Assembly: GCA_913045445.1 (NCBI GenBank)
Contig: CAJWQP010000009.1
Coordinates: 1 to 54,277, forward strand
Direction of reading: 5' to 3'
Source: an uncultured Nitrospina sp.
Lineage (GTDB): Bacteria > Nitrospinota > Nitrospinia > Nitrospinales > VA-1
Length of the DNA stretch: 54,277 bases
Shown here: positions 32,371-41,134 of the stretch, one piece after another
How positions within the stretch are numbered: position 1 is the stretch's first letter
Layout: every line of letters begins with the position of its first letter
Program-made: the position numbers and the translations under genes
The notes under the pieces: generated by a model
Seen by the model: the letters and a program-made list of their open reading frames with translations, nothing else
Told to the model about the DNA's origin: nothing
Database searches by the model: none

Positions 32371-32745
32371 TTTGCGCAATCCTTACCCAGTGTCACCCTT
32401 CATCAAAACCAAAGGTGCCTACAGGTGACCCTAAATGGAAATCCTCCGGAAACATTTTTAGGTCTACATACATAGGTCCCCGTACATATGAGGGTTAATA
32501 CGAATTTAAATCAAAATCACATATTAATTACAGCTCCATTGAAATACCTGCAATCCCGTCAGTTAAGGACCATTGCGAAAACCCGGAAAAATCTTTAATT
32601 CTGGCAAATCGCACACTGAATATTCTTTCAAATATCAGCAAAGATTTTTATCTTAATCCTGTCTTTGTAAGGTATATTGACATTGCACATGCAGTTTGTT
32701 AGCGTGACGCAATTGGTGCCAGATTAATAACTACAGGAAAAAACG
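32371..32745. other. 375-bp region upstream of hflK with a hairpin and promoter-like sites
   Basis: A near-perfect stem with a one-base offset, CCTAAATG (32430-32437) with CATTTTTAGG (32453-32462), encloses TCC-TCC-GGA. It lacks a T-run. A consensus TTGACA at 32677-32682 is followed 17 nt later by the weak -10 TAGCGT (32700-32705), about 40 nt before hflK. The rest is AT-rich without recognisable content. Confidence 0.4.
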
Positions 32746-33792
32746 ATGCCTTGGGACGACTTACACGAATCTAAAGGACCTGGTGATCGGGGCGGCGGAG
32801 GTCAGGGCGGAGGACCTGCTAACAGACCTCCCTTCGACATCCCTCAGATCAAAGTCCCCAAATTTAAACCTTCCATGTTCTGGATGATTGTCGGACTGCT
32901 GTTACTGGTCTGGATTATTCCGGGAACATTTTATTTTGTTGAGCCGGATGAAGAAGGGGTCGTTGTGACCTTCGGAGATTTTTCCCGTATCACCTCACCC
33001 GGAATGCATTTCAAATTTCCTTCTCCCATCGAACATGTGAGCACTCCTAAAGTGAAAAAAGTCCGTCGCGCGGAAATCGGATTCCGCACGGTACAGGGCG
33101 GGTCTTTGCAAAAGGTCCCTGCTGAATCGCTCATGCTCACCGGCGACCAGAATATAATCGACATCAACCTCGTTGTTCAATACAAGGTCAGGGATTCTGT
33201 GGCCTACCTGTTCAATGTCAGGCGGATACACAAACTGCTCCGAAATGTTTCTGAAACCGTCATTCGCGGAATAGTCGGTAGCAGAAAGATTGACGAGGCG
33301 TTGACAACGGGCAAAGCAACAATTCAATTGAATGCTCAGGAGTATATCCAGAAGCTTCTGGACAAACATGATTCGGGTATCCAGATCGTGACCATCCAGT
33401 TACAGGATGTTCACCCGCCTGAACAGGTGGCGGCGGCGTTTAAGGATGTTGTGTCCGCACGCGAAGATAAAGAGCGAATGATCAATGAAGCGCAGGGATA
33501 CCGTAATGCGGTGATTCCCGAAGCTCGTGGGCAGGCCGCTCAAATCATAAGAGCTTCTGAAGCCTATCGTGAAGAAAAAATCAGTAAAGCGGAGGGTGAT
33601 GCCAAACGATTCATGTCGCAATATAATGAGTATAAAAAGGCGCCGAGTATTACTCGAAAACGACTTTACCTGGATACCATGGAAGAGATCCTGCCTTCCA
33701 TGCAGAAATTTATAATGGGAAAAAATAAACAGGGTGTTCTGCCGATTCTTCCTTTGAAAAAGGGAGCACTTGACAACGTAACCGGGCGATAA
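32746..33792 (+). CDS. hflK: HflK, FtsH protease modulator (SPFH domain)
   Basis: 348 aa, slightly shorter than E. coli HflK (419). The N-terminus is glycine-rich and cytoplasmic (GPGDRGGGGQGGGP), with one membrane anchor (FWMIVGLLLLVWIIPG) at about residues 45-62. A band-7/SPFH domain follows, from VEPDEEGVVVTFGDF. With HflC it forms a large periplasmic dome around FtsH and controls degradation of membrane proteins. ACAGGA lies upstream of the ATG. The hflC ATG follows after 6 nt. Confidence 0.94.
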   Translation: MPWDDLHESKGPGDRGGGGQGGGPANRPPFDIPQIKVPKFKPSMFWMIVGLLLLVWIIPGTFYFVEPDEEGVVVTFGDFSRITSPGMHFKFPSPIEHVSTPKVKKVRRAEIGFRTVQGGSLQKVPAESLMLTGDQNIIDINLVVQYKVRDSVAYLFNVRRIHKLLRNVSETVIRGIVGSRKIDEALTTGKATIQLNAQEYIQKLLDKHDSGIQIVTIQLQDVHPPEQVAAAFKDVVSAREDKERMINEAQGYRNAVIPEARGQAAQIIRASEAYREEKISKAEGDAKRFMSQYNEYKKAPSITRKRLYLDTMEEILPSMQKFIMGKNKQGVLPILPLKKGALDNVTGR

Positions 33793-33798
33793 TCGATC

Positions 33799-34647
33799 AT
33801 GAAACAAAATGGACTTATTTTAGGGCTGGTACTGGTCGCTTCACTGATGTCGACCTCAATGTTCACCGTCCACCTGACACAAACGGCAGTTCTGCTCGAA
33901 CTGCAAAAACCCAAAGAAATCATTACCGAGCCCGGGCTTTATTTCAAAATTCCGATGATGCAAAAGGTTCGTTTTTTTTCCAAGCAATTACTGGATAACG
34001 ATTCGCCGCCTACCGAGGTTATCACGCGGGACAAAAAAAACCTGCTGATTGATAATTTTTCCTTATACCGCATCACCGATCCGTTGAAGTTTTTGGAAAC
34101 AGTGCGCACTGAGAATGGCGCTCGCGCCCGACTTGATGATATCGTCTATTCTGAACTTCGCGTTGAGATAGGTACTCACGACCTCCACGATATCGTTACG
34201 GAAAACAGGGAAAAGATCATGGCAGTGGTGACGAAAGAGGCAAACAAAAAAACCGCCGAGTATGGAATTGAAATGGCCGATGTGCGGATTAAGCGGATTG
34301 ACCTGCCGCCGGAAATCGCCAACTCAATCTTCAATCGTATGCGCACAGAGCGTCAGCGTATTGCGATGGAATACCGTTCGGAAGGAAAAGAAGAGTCCAC
34401 CAAGATTCGCGCTGAAACGGATAAGGAAAAAACAATCCTTATCGCCCAGGCTTACAAGCAGGAACAAACCGTTCGTGGTGAAGGTGATGGGCAAGCAACA
34501 AAGATATACGCTGAAGCGTTTGCAAAAGATCCCGAATTTTACTCCTTCATGCGCTCCATGGAGGCTTACAAACAATCTTTAAAAGCAGATACCACCATCC
34601 TTTTGTCTGAAGATTCTGAATTCTTGAAATTCCTGAATAAAAAGTAA
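33799..34647 (+). CDS. hflC: HflC, FtsH protease modulator (SPFH domain)
   Basis: 282 aa. A membrane anchor is at residues about 5-22, then an SPFH domain (TAVLLELQKPKEIITEPGLYFKIP) and a coiled region rich in Glu/Lys (RTERQRIAMEYRSEGKEESTKIRAE) typical of HflC. The C-terminus (SFMRSMEAYKQSL) is the family's end. It forms the HflKC complex with the upstream gene, 6 nt away, and is surely co-transcribed with it. Confidence 0.94.
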   Translation: MKQNGLILGLVLVASLMSTSMFTVHLTQTAVLLELQKPKEIITEPGLYFKIPMMQKVRFFSKQLLDNDSPPTEVITRDKKNLLIDNFSLYRITDPLKFLETVRTENGARARLDDIVYSELRVEIGTHDLHDIVTENREKIMAVVTKEANKKTAEYGIEMADVRIKRIDLPPEIANSIFNRMRTERQRIAMEYRSEGKEESTKIRAETDKEKTILIAQAYKQEQTVRGEGDGQATKIYAEAFAKDPEFYSFMRSMEAYKQSLKADTTILLSEDSEFLKFLNKK

Positions 34648-34689
34648 ACACAGTAAATGGACGACCCTGTCCTTATGCGCCCTTGCTAC

Positions 34690-34695
34690 TATAAT
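34690..34695 (+). promoter_or_regulatory. consensus -10 box before trkA
   Basis: TATAAT at 34690-34695 lies 50 nt before the trkA ATG. The -35 (around 34667, CTGTCC) is poor. A GGGG...CCCC hairpin (about 34702-34722) lies in the predicted leader. Confidence 0.35.
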
Positions 34696-34745
34696 CAACC
34701 GGGGGTTCAAGCCGGACCCCGCCTTTACCCAGTTTTTATTCTTTT

Positions 34746-36110
34746 ATGAGAATTTTGATCGTTGGAGCAGGCATCGTTGGCACTAACCTGGCTCAGGAAC
34801 TTTCCCAGGAAGGCCATGACATAGCTATCATTGACGAAGACACCGAGAAAATCCGCCGTATCTCAGATACGCTGGATGTGATGTCCGTTCGCGGTAATGC
34901 CTGCCTGCCGAGTGTACTGGTGAAAGCCGGAATCCGTAATATGGAAATGGTGATCGCTGTCACCAATAAGGACGAGATCAACCTGATGGTCTGCTTCCTC
35001 GCCGCCAAATTCAAAATCCAAAAACGATTCGCCCGCCTCCGCAGTATGGAATTCACAGGAGTTGACCAGATCTTTCCGCCGGAAGAATTGTTCATTGATC
35101 ACGCGATCAATCCTGGCGAAATCATTATCGATACGGTCATCAAGCTTCTGGAAACACCGGGAGCAGTGAATGTGGCAGAATTTGCTCAGGGCAGGGTTTT
35201 GTTACGCGAATTTGACCTGCCTGAAAATGCTCCCCTGACAGGGAAAAGCATCGAGGAACTCTCCAGTATCTCAGATCTGGACTTGATCCTCATAGTTGCT
35301 CTCGTGCGCGATGGAAAACTCCTCATCCCCAAACCGGAAGATGTCCTGCAAACAGGTGATCGAATTTACACTATGGTGTATAAAGAGTTTCTGCCGTTTC
35401 TGTTGCCGATGTTGAACAAAACCGTCGACTCGGTCAATAAAATAGTCATCTTCGCTGCCAATCACGTATCGATCAACCTCGCGAAGGCGCTGGAAGAAAA
35501 CGTGAAAGACGTGTGCATTATAGAACCATCGCGCGATGTCGCTCATAAAGCGGCTGACACACTTTCAAAAACCCTGGTGCATCACGGCACAGGAACAGAT
35601 CTGGACCTGTTCAATGACATCAATATGAAGGATGCCGACTTTTTTATGGCACTCTCTGATGATGATGAAAATAATATTCTGGCCGCTCTTCTGGCAAAAA
35701 AATACGGCGCGAAACGAGCGCTGGTCATCACCAATGATCCTGAGTATCTGCCTATTCTGGATTCAATAGGCATGGACATTACGATCAATCCACGATTGAT
35801 CACCGTAAGTGCAATTCTTAAACATTTGCGCAAGGGTGGCGTAGTCTCTGTATTCAAACTGATCGAAAATGCGGAGGTGATGGAACTGCTTGTGGACGCC
35901 AATTCTACTATCGCCGGTAACAAAATTTCCAAGTTGAAGTTTCCTAAAGATGCCATGATCGGGGCCGTCCTGCGTCAGGATGAAATGATGGTGCCCGATG
36001 AAGAACTTACAATTCTGGAAGGTGACTCAGTCATTGTCGTTGCTTTGAGTTCAGCCATCGAAAAAATCGAAAAACTTTTCGGACGTAAAAGACACTTTTT
36101 CCGTTTCTGA
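34746..36110 (+). CDS. trkA: Trk system potassium regulatory subunit TrkA
   Basis: 454 aa with two RCK-N/RCK-C modules. The first Rossmann motif is GAGIVGTNLAQELSQEGHD at residue 6, and the second lies near residue 235 (KIVIFAANHVSINLAKALE). It binds NAD(H)/ATP and gates the TrkH channel from the cytoplasm. Its stop overlaps the trkH start by 1 nt (TGATG), so translation is coupled. Confidence 0.95.
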   Translation: MRILIVGAGIVGTNLAQELSQEGHDIAIIDEDTEKIRRISDTLDVMSVRGNACLPSVLVKAGIRNMEMVIAVTNKDEINLMVCFLAAKFKIQKRFARLRSMEFTGVDQIFPPEELFIDHAINPGEIIIDTVIKLLETPGAVNVAEFAQGRVLLREFDLPENAPLTGKSIEELSSISDLDLILIVALVRDGKLLIPKPEDVLQTGDRIYTMVYKEFLPFLLPMLNKTVDSVNKIVIFAANHVSINLAKALEENVKDVCIIEPSRDVAHKAADTLSKTLVHHGTGTDLDLFNDINMKDADFFMALSDDDENNILAALLAKKYGAKRALVITNDPEYLPILDSIGMDITINPRLITVSAILKHLRKGGVVSVFKLIENAEVMELLVDANSTIAGNKISKLKFPKDAMIGAVLRQDEMMVPDEELTILEGDSVIVVALSSAIEKIEKLFGRKRHFFRF

Positions 36111-37582
36111 TGAATATCCTTGCTATTTTCAATGTAGTTGGGGTTCTCCTCCTCCTCCTTTCAGGACTACTCGTCCTGCCCATTGGTATTTCGTTTTACT
36201 ACGACTATCAGGCCCTGCCCGGATTCATGACAGAAACACAAGCCTTTACTCTGACCCTTGTAGTGTCCTTTCTGGTCGGCCTGACTTTATGGAAGATTCT
36301 TCCATCGGGCGTTGAAAAACTGAGGGACCGGGAGGGATTTGCGATTGTCGCGTTATCCTGGGTATTCGTTGCCCTGGCGGGCTCTCTCCCTTATTACCTC
36401 TCCGGGGCTTGCCCCGATTTTATAGATGCCTTCTTTGAAAGTATGAGTGGGTTCACCACCACAGGGGCAACGATCCTTACGGATATCGATTCGCTACCGC
36501 GTGGTGTTCTGTTCTGGAGAAACCTGACCCAGTGGTTTGGAGGGATGGGAATCATCCTGCTTTCCATGGCGATTTTCCCTGCTCTTGGAATCGGTAGTGC
36601 CCATTTGTTCAAGGCCGAAGTTCCGGGCGGAGTCACTGTGGAACGCATGCAACCCCGACTAGCGGAAACAGCAAAGATTCTATGGAAAACATATGTCGTC
36701 TTGACTGCGTTTGAAATAATTCTCCTTAAACTGGGAGGAGTGGATTTTTTCGACGCTCTTTGCCACAGCCTTTCCACAGTCGCCACTGGCGGATTTTCCA
36801 CGCACAACGCGAGTATTGGCTATTTTAATAGTGGCTATGTGGAATCCATCTCCATCCTGTTCATGTTTCTCGGCGGGATCAGCTTCGCTCTCCACTATCA
36901 ACTGGTCAATGGAAATTTTATGACCGTATTTAAAAACCCTGAATTGCGTTTTTACTGCACGATGATTGTCATAGGCATCGCCCTGGCAACCTGGGGTCTC
37001 AACTCATCCAGACCCGATCTGAGTTTGGATGAATCGTTTCGTAAAGCCGCATTCAATATTGTTTCCATCAACACAACTTCTGGTTTCGTCACAGATGATT
37101 TCAACGCCTGGCCCAATTTTCTAAGAATATTTATGCTGGTGATCATGATGGTAGGCGGCTGTTCCGGCTCCACCAGTGGCTCGTTAAAGGCAATTCGATT
37201 TATCATCCTGTTCAAAATCATCCGCAGAGAACTGAAAAAGCTGGTCCATCCCAGAGCAATTTTTCATGTAAAAGTAGCAGGGAAATCTGTCAAACCCGAT
37301 GATCTGACTAATGTGGTCGCCCTCACCTGTTTTTTTATGGGATTCGCCACCTTGGGCTGTATCCTTTTATCAATGATGGGAGTCGATCTCCCCACTTCAA
37401 TATCTGCGTCAATAGCCTGTCTTTTCAATATTGGCCCCGGATTGGGCCAGGTGGGGCCCATAGGCACTTATGCTGATATTCCATTTATGGGCAAAGGCGT
37501 TCTCATCACTTTCATGCTAATGGGCAGGTTGGAAATATTTGGAATCATGCTACTTTTTCTGCCTATGGCATGGCGTAAATAA
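36110..37582 (+). CDS. trkH: Trk system potassium uptake channel TrkH
   Basis: 490 aa, about ten to twelve transmembrane helices. The four K+-selectivity loops are recognisable, e.g. SGFTTTGATI near residue 120, STVATGGFSTHN near 223, INTTSGFVTDDF near 322, and FNIGPGLGQVGP near 442. It imports potassium together with TrkA, encoded just upstream. No terminator is visible after it. Confidence 0.95.
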   Translation: MNILAIFNVVGVLLLLLSGLLVLPIGISFYYDYQALPGFMTETQAFTLTLVVSFLVGLTLWKILPSGVEKLRDREGFAIVALSWVFVALAGSLPYYLSGACPDFIDAFFESMSGFTTTGATILTDIDSLPRGVLFWRNLTQWFGGMGIILLSMAIFPALGIGSAHLFKAEVPGGVTVERMQPRLAETAKILWKTYVVLTAFEIILLKLGGVDFFDALCHSLSTVATGGFSTHNASIGYFNSGYVESISILFMFLGGISFALHYQLVNGNFMTVFKNPELRFYCTMIVIGIALATWGLNSSRPDLSLDESFRKAAFNIVSINTTSGFVTDDFNAWPNFLRIFMLVIMMVGGCSGSTSGSLKAIRFIILFKIIRRELKKLVHPRAIFHVKVAGKSVKPDDLTNVVALTCFFMGFATLGCILLSMMGVDLPTSISASIACLFNIGPGLGQVGPIGTYADIPFMGKGVLITFMLMGRLEIFGIMLLFLPMAWRK

Positions 37583-37762
37583 GATTTGATTTTAGATGTA
37601 TATTATTTTAGTATTTCCGGGTTCCCGGTATAGGTCACTTAGCAATCTGGATATTAAATCTAATTCTGCCAAGATAATTGATCCATATGTGATCAGTTGA
37701 CCTAACAAAATTAATCTACCAGTTCTTCGCTTGAGGAACTTTTGTATGAAGGTTCTGAGATT

Positions 37763-39526
37763 ATGGATACATCCAGCACTCCACTAAAAGTTACCGAACT
37801 TGCACTCAGAGATGCCCACCAGTCCCTGCTGGCAACTCGAATGCGAACAGAGGACATGTTGCCCATCGCGGAAAAAATGGATCAGGTCGGCTTTTTCTCT
37901 TTGGAAATGTGGGGAGGAGCCACGTTTGATTCTTGTCTGCGTTTCCTCAATGAGGACCCTTGGGAGCGAGCCCTCAAACTAAAAAAAGTCGCCCCCAACA
38001 CACCCTTCCAAATGTTACTGAGAGGACAAAACTGTGTTGGATACAGGCATTATGCCGATGATGTTGTTGAGCGTTTTGTAAAGAAGTCCTGCGATGTGGG
38101 AATCAATATTTTCCGAATATTCGATGCCCTCAACGATTTGAGAAATATTGAGACCGCTGTCAAAACCGTTAAAAAATGTGGTGAAACGGTTGAAGGTTGT
38201 ATCAGCTATACTGTAAGTCCTGTCCACAATATCGAGCTTTACATAAAGATGGCCCGCGATTTGAAGGATATGGGTTCCGACATCATCTGCATCAAGGACA
38301 TGGCCGGATTACTCACACCTGATGCAACGGGAACGCTGATCCGGGAGATCAAAAAAGAAATTGACCTGCCAATTCATTTGCATACCCACGCCACAACGGG
38401 ACTTGTGGGAATGAATATGCAAAAAGCTATAGATGCCGGAGTAGATATGGTCGATACCGCGATCTCCAGCCTGTCGATGGGAACATCACATTATGCAACT
38501 GAATGTATTGTCGCCGCGCAAAGAGGAACGCCCAGAGATACCGGATTGGATTTGGACCTGTTGGAAGAAATCTCAAATTACTTTCAGGAGGTGAGGAAAA
38601 ATTATGCCGCTTTCGAAAGTGATTTCAAAGGCGTTGATATCAATATTCTCAAGTCACAGATTCCCGGGGGAATGATCTCCAACATGGAAAATCAGTTGAA
38701 GGAACAAAACGCCCTGGACAAACTTGAAGAAGTCCTTGAAGAAGTTCCACGCGTAAGAAAAGATATGGGCTACCCCCCATTGGTGACGCCTACCAGCCAA
38801 ATCGTGGGCTCACAAGCCACTTTGAATGTGCTGACTGGTGAACGATATAAGTTAGTCACCAAAGAAACCCGCGAATGCGTGCTGGGTAAATACGGTAAAC
38901 TGCCCGCTCCGATTGATCCCGATTTATTAGCGAAGGTTTCGAAAGAGGAAGAAGTCATAGATTGCCGACCAGCCGACCTTTTGGAACCCGAATGGGATCA
39001 GGTCGTCACGGAATGCGAAGGTAAGTGCAGTTCGGAATCAGACATGCTTTCCTACGCTCTATTTCCCAAAGTCGCTTTACAGTTTTTCGATGACCGCGAA
39101 AAAGGAATCAAGCCTGTTCAACCGACACCCGCCGCTCCAGCACCTGCGGCTCAAGCCGCCGCTCCAGCACCTGCGGCAGGAGGTAGCGCAACGTATACGG
39201 TCAATGTCAACGGACAAGCCTTTTCTGTGCAAGTGAGTGTCGGCGGCGCTCCGCAACAAGCTGTGACTGCCGCACCCGTAGCACCTGCCGCTTCAGCTCC
39301 CGCGGGAGGAGGTGGAGCGACTGTGACATCACCACTTCCCGGATCGGTTTTCTCGCTCAAAGTGGCAGTGGGGGACCAGGTCAATGAAGGGGATGTTGTT
39401 TTAATTATGGAGTCCATGAAAATGGAAACCGAAGTTCATGCCACCGCAAGCGGTACAATCAACTCCATCCAGGTCCAGGAAGGGCAAAACGTAAAAACTG
39501 GTGATCCTTTGCTGGTTATCGGCTAG
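37763..39526 (+). CDS. oadA: oxaloacetate decarboxylase alpha subunit / carboxyltransferase with biotin domain
   Basis: 587 aa. The carboxyltransferase barrel shows metal-site segments LRDAHQSL near residue 20, CIKDMAG near 177, and HLHTHATTG near 205. An Ala/Pro linker at about 450-510 contains a perfect DNA repeat. The biotinyl domain has MESMKME with the biotinylated Lys. It transfers carboxyl from oxaloacetate to biotin, which the beta subunit then decarboxylates while pumping Na+. A PycB/carboxylase role is the alternative, but the neighbouring oadB and oadG favour the pump. ATG 37763 is preferred over TTG 37742, which also has a fair ribosome site. Confidence 0.92.
   Translation: MDTSSTPLKVTELALRDAHQSLLATRMRTEDMLPIAEKMDQVGFFSLEMWGGATFDSCLRFLNEDPWERALKLKKVAPNTPFQMLLRGQNCVGYRHYADDVVERFVKKSCDVGINIFRIFDALNDLRNIETAVKTVKKCGETVEGCISYTVSPVHNIELYIKMARDLKDMGSDIICIKDMAGLLTPDATGTLIREIKKEIDLPIHLHTHATTGLVGMNMQKAIDAGVDMVDTAISSLSMGTSHYATECIVAAQRGTPRDTGLDLDLLEEISNYFQEVRKNYAAFESDFKGVDINILKSQIPGGMISNMENQLKEQNALDKLEEVLEEVPRVRKDMGYPPLVTPTSQIVGSQATLNVLTGERYKLVTKETRECVLGKYGKLPAPIDPDLLAKVSKEEEVIDCRPADLLEPEWDQVVTECEGKCSSESDMLSYALFPKVALQFFDDREKGIKPVQPTPAAPAPAAQAAAPAPAAGGSATYTVNVNGQAFSVQVSVGGAPQQAVTAAPVAPAASAPAGGGGATVTSPLPGSVFSLKVAVGDQVNEGDVVLIMESMKMETEVHATASGTINSIQVQEGQNVKTGDPLLVIG
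39131..39177 (+). repeat. 27-bp-period direct repeat in the oadA linker
   Basis: GCCGCTCCAGCACCTGCGGC occurs at 39131-39150 and again at 39158-39177. It encodes the repeated Ala/Pro linker (AAPAPAA). Such a repeat can expand or shrink by slippage without a frameshift, because the period is 9 codons. Confidence 0.8.
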
Positions 39527-39545
39527 ACTCTAACCCCATCGACTC

Positions 39546-40745
39546 ATGGAACTTACTTTCGGCGATGCCGCATCTAAAATTATAGGATCGACTGGATTCT
39601 CCAGTCTCACGTTTGGACACGTGGTAATGATTCTAGTTGCCTGTGTCCTGCTTTATCTCGCCATCTGGAAAAAATTTGAGCCGCTTCTTTTACTGCCCAT
39701 AGGATTCGGTTGCCTTCTCGCCAACCTCCCACACAGCATGATGATGAACACGGATACTGGCGGACTTTTAAATTTCTTTTACCAGGGCGTTAAACACGAA
39801 ATACTACCCCCCCTGATTTTCATGGGAGTGGGTGCGCTTACAGATTTTGGTCCCCTGCTGGCCAATCCGTCAACACTCCTGCTGGGTGCCGCCGCGCAAA
39901 TAGGTGTTTATACAACGCTGGTCGGAGCGGTTTATTTAGGATTCGATCTCAAGGAGGCGAGCGCTATAGGAATTATTGGAGGTGCTGACGGGCCAACATC
40001 TATTTTCATTGCCAGTAAACTGGCGCCTCATCTCCTGGCGCCAATAGCTGTGGCGGCATATTCTTACATGTCACTGGTTCCACTCATTCAACCCCCGATC
40101 ATGCGCTGGTTGACCACGCCCGAGGAAAGAAAAATCAAGATGGAACAGTTGAAACCCATATCGCAAACAGTGAAAATCATTTTCCCTGTTGCGGTAACCA
40201 TCGTGTGCTGTCTGATGCTTCCCGGAGTCACTCCGCTACTTGGAATGCTGTTGCTGGGAAATCTCTTTCGCGAATCGGGAGTCACCGCCAGGCTTCACGA
40301 AACTTCGGAAACTCATTTGATCAATATCGTCACTATCATGCTTGCCCTTGCAGTTGGCTCCTCCATGACCGCCGAGTCATTCCTGAAACTTGAAACAATC
40401 AAAATCATCGTCCTCGGTTTACTCGCTTTTTGCATGGCAACAGCAGGCGGAGTTATTTTCGCAAAAATTTTATGCAAACTTTCAGGTGGCAAAGTCAATC
40501 CGTTGATTGGTTCGGCGGGAGTATCTGCTGTTCCCATGGCCGCCCGAGTTTCACAAAAGGTAGGAGCAGAAGAAGACCGATCAAACTTTCTACTCATGCA
40601 CGCGATGGGCCCCAATGTCGCAGGAGTCATAGGAAGCGCGGTCGCCGCAGGTGTATTCATATCACTTTTTGGTGAGGTGGGCGGTGGGGCGGATCATGCA
40701 CAGGTCGTAACGGAAGCAATCTCTAACATCGTCTCTTTACCCTAA
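39546..40745 (+). CDS. oadB: sodium-pumping oxaloacetate decarboxylase beta subunit
   Basis: 399 aa integral membrane protein with about nine to eleven helices. It shows the family's [19 protein letters not shown] motif near residue 140 (Na+ and carboxybiotin site), [15 protein letters not shown] near 96, and [16 protein letters not shown] near 325. It decarboxylates carboxybiotin and exports sodium. It starts 19 nt after oadA. Confidence 0.95.
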   Translation: MELTFGDAASKIIGSTGFSSLTFGHVVMILVACVLLYLAIWKKFEPLLLLPIGFGCLLANLPHSMMMNTDTGGLLNFFYQGVKHEILPPLIFMGVGALTDFGPLLANPSTLLLGAAAQIGVYTTLVGAVYLGFDLKEASAIGIIGGADGPTSIFIASKLAPHLLAPIAVAAYSYMSLVPLIQPPIMRWLTTPEERKIKMEQLKPISQTVKIIFPVAVTIVCCLMLPGVTPLLGMLLLGNLFRESGVTARLHETSETHLINIVTIMLALAVGSSMTAESFLKLETIKIIVLGLLAFCMATAGGVIFAKILCKLSGGKVNPLIGSAGVSAVPMAARVSQKVGAEEDRSNFLLMHAMGPNVAGVIGSAVAAGVFISLFGEVGGGADHAQVVTEAISNIVSLP

Positions 40746-40752
40746 TCACGTT

Positions 40753-41025
40753 ATGAGCTCATTAGTTAACACATCTCTGATCGTTTCCTGCATCGCCATG
40801 ACGGTGATTTTTATTGTACTGACCATCCTTATTTACACAATAAAAATACTGGTGAACCTGATACCTTATGAAGAACCACCCGTACCCAAAGCAAAGGCTA
40901 AACCAGCCTCGCCAGCAGGTGGCGGCCCCTCCCCTACTATTGTCGCGGCTATCACAGCGGCAATGGCAACGCACCTGGGAAAATCTCCGCAGGAGTTCCA
41001 CATCACGCAAATCGACCCAAAATAA
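40753..41025 (+). CDS. oadG: oxaloacetate decarboxylase gamma-type subunit
   Basis: 90 aa. One transmembrane helix lies near residues 10-35, followed by a Pro/Ala/Lys-rich linker and a short C-terminal helix region (TIVAAITAAMATHLG). It probably assembles alpha with beta, as OadG does. It starts 7 nt after oadB. In the well-studied operons gamma comes first; here it is last. Confidence 0.8.
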   Translation: MSSLVNTSLIVSCIAMTVIFIVLTILIYTIKILVNLIPYEEPPVPKAKAKPASPAGGGPSPTIVAAITAAMATHLGKSPQEFHITQIDPK

Positions 41026-41134
41026 TTTTTCAAGTATTACTCCGTCCGCATAAGGAAGGGAACATGGGAGCGGAAAGATAGGCCACGTCTAACTTTGTCG
41101 GGAAACACCAGTACATCTTTCGGGCGTGGCCCAA

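Noticed and set aside
41081-41131. GGCCACG...CGTGGCC inverted repeat between oadG and the AsmA-like gene
   Set aside because: 7-bp arms 37 nt apart without a T-run; expected by chance at this scale.
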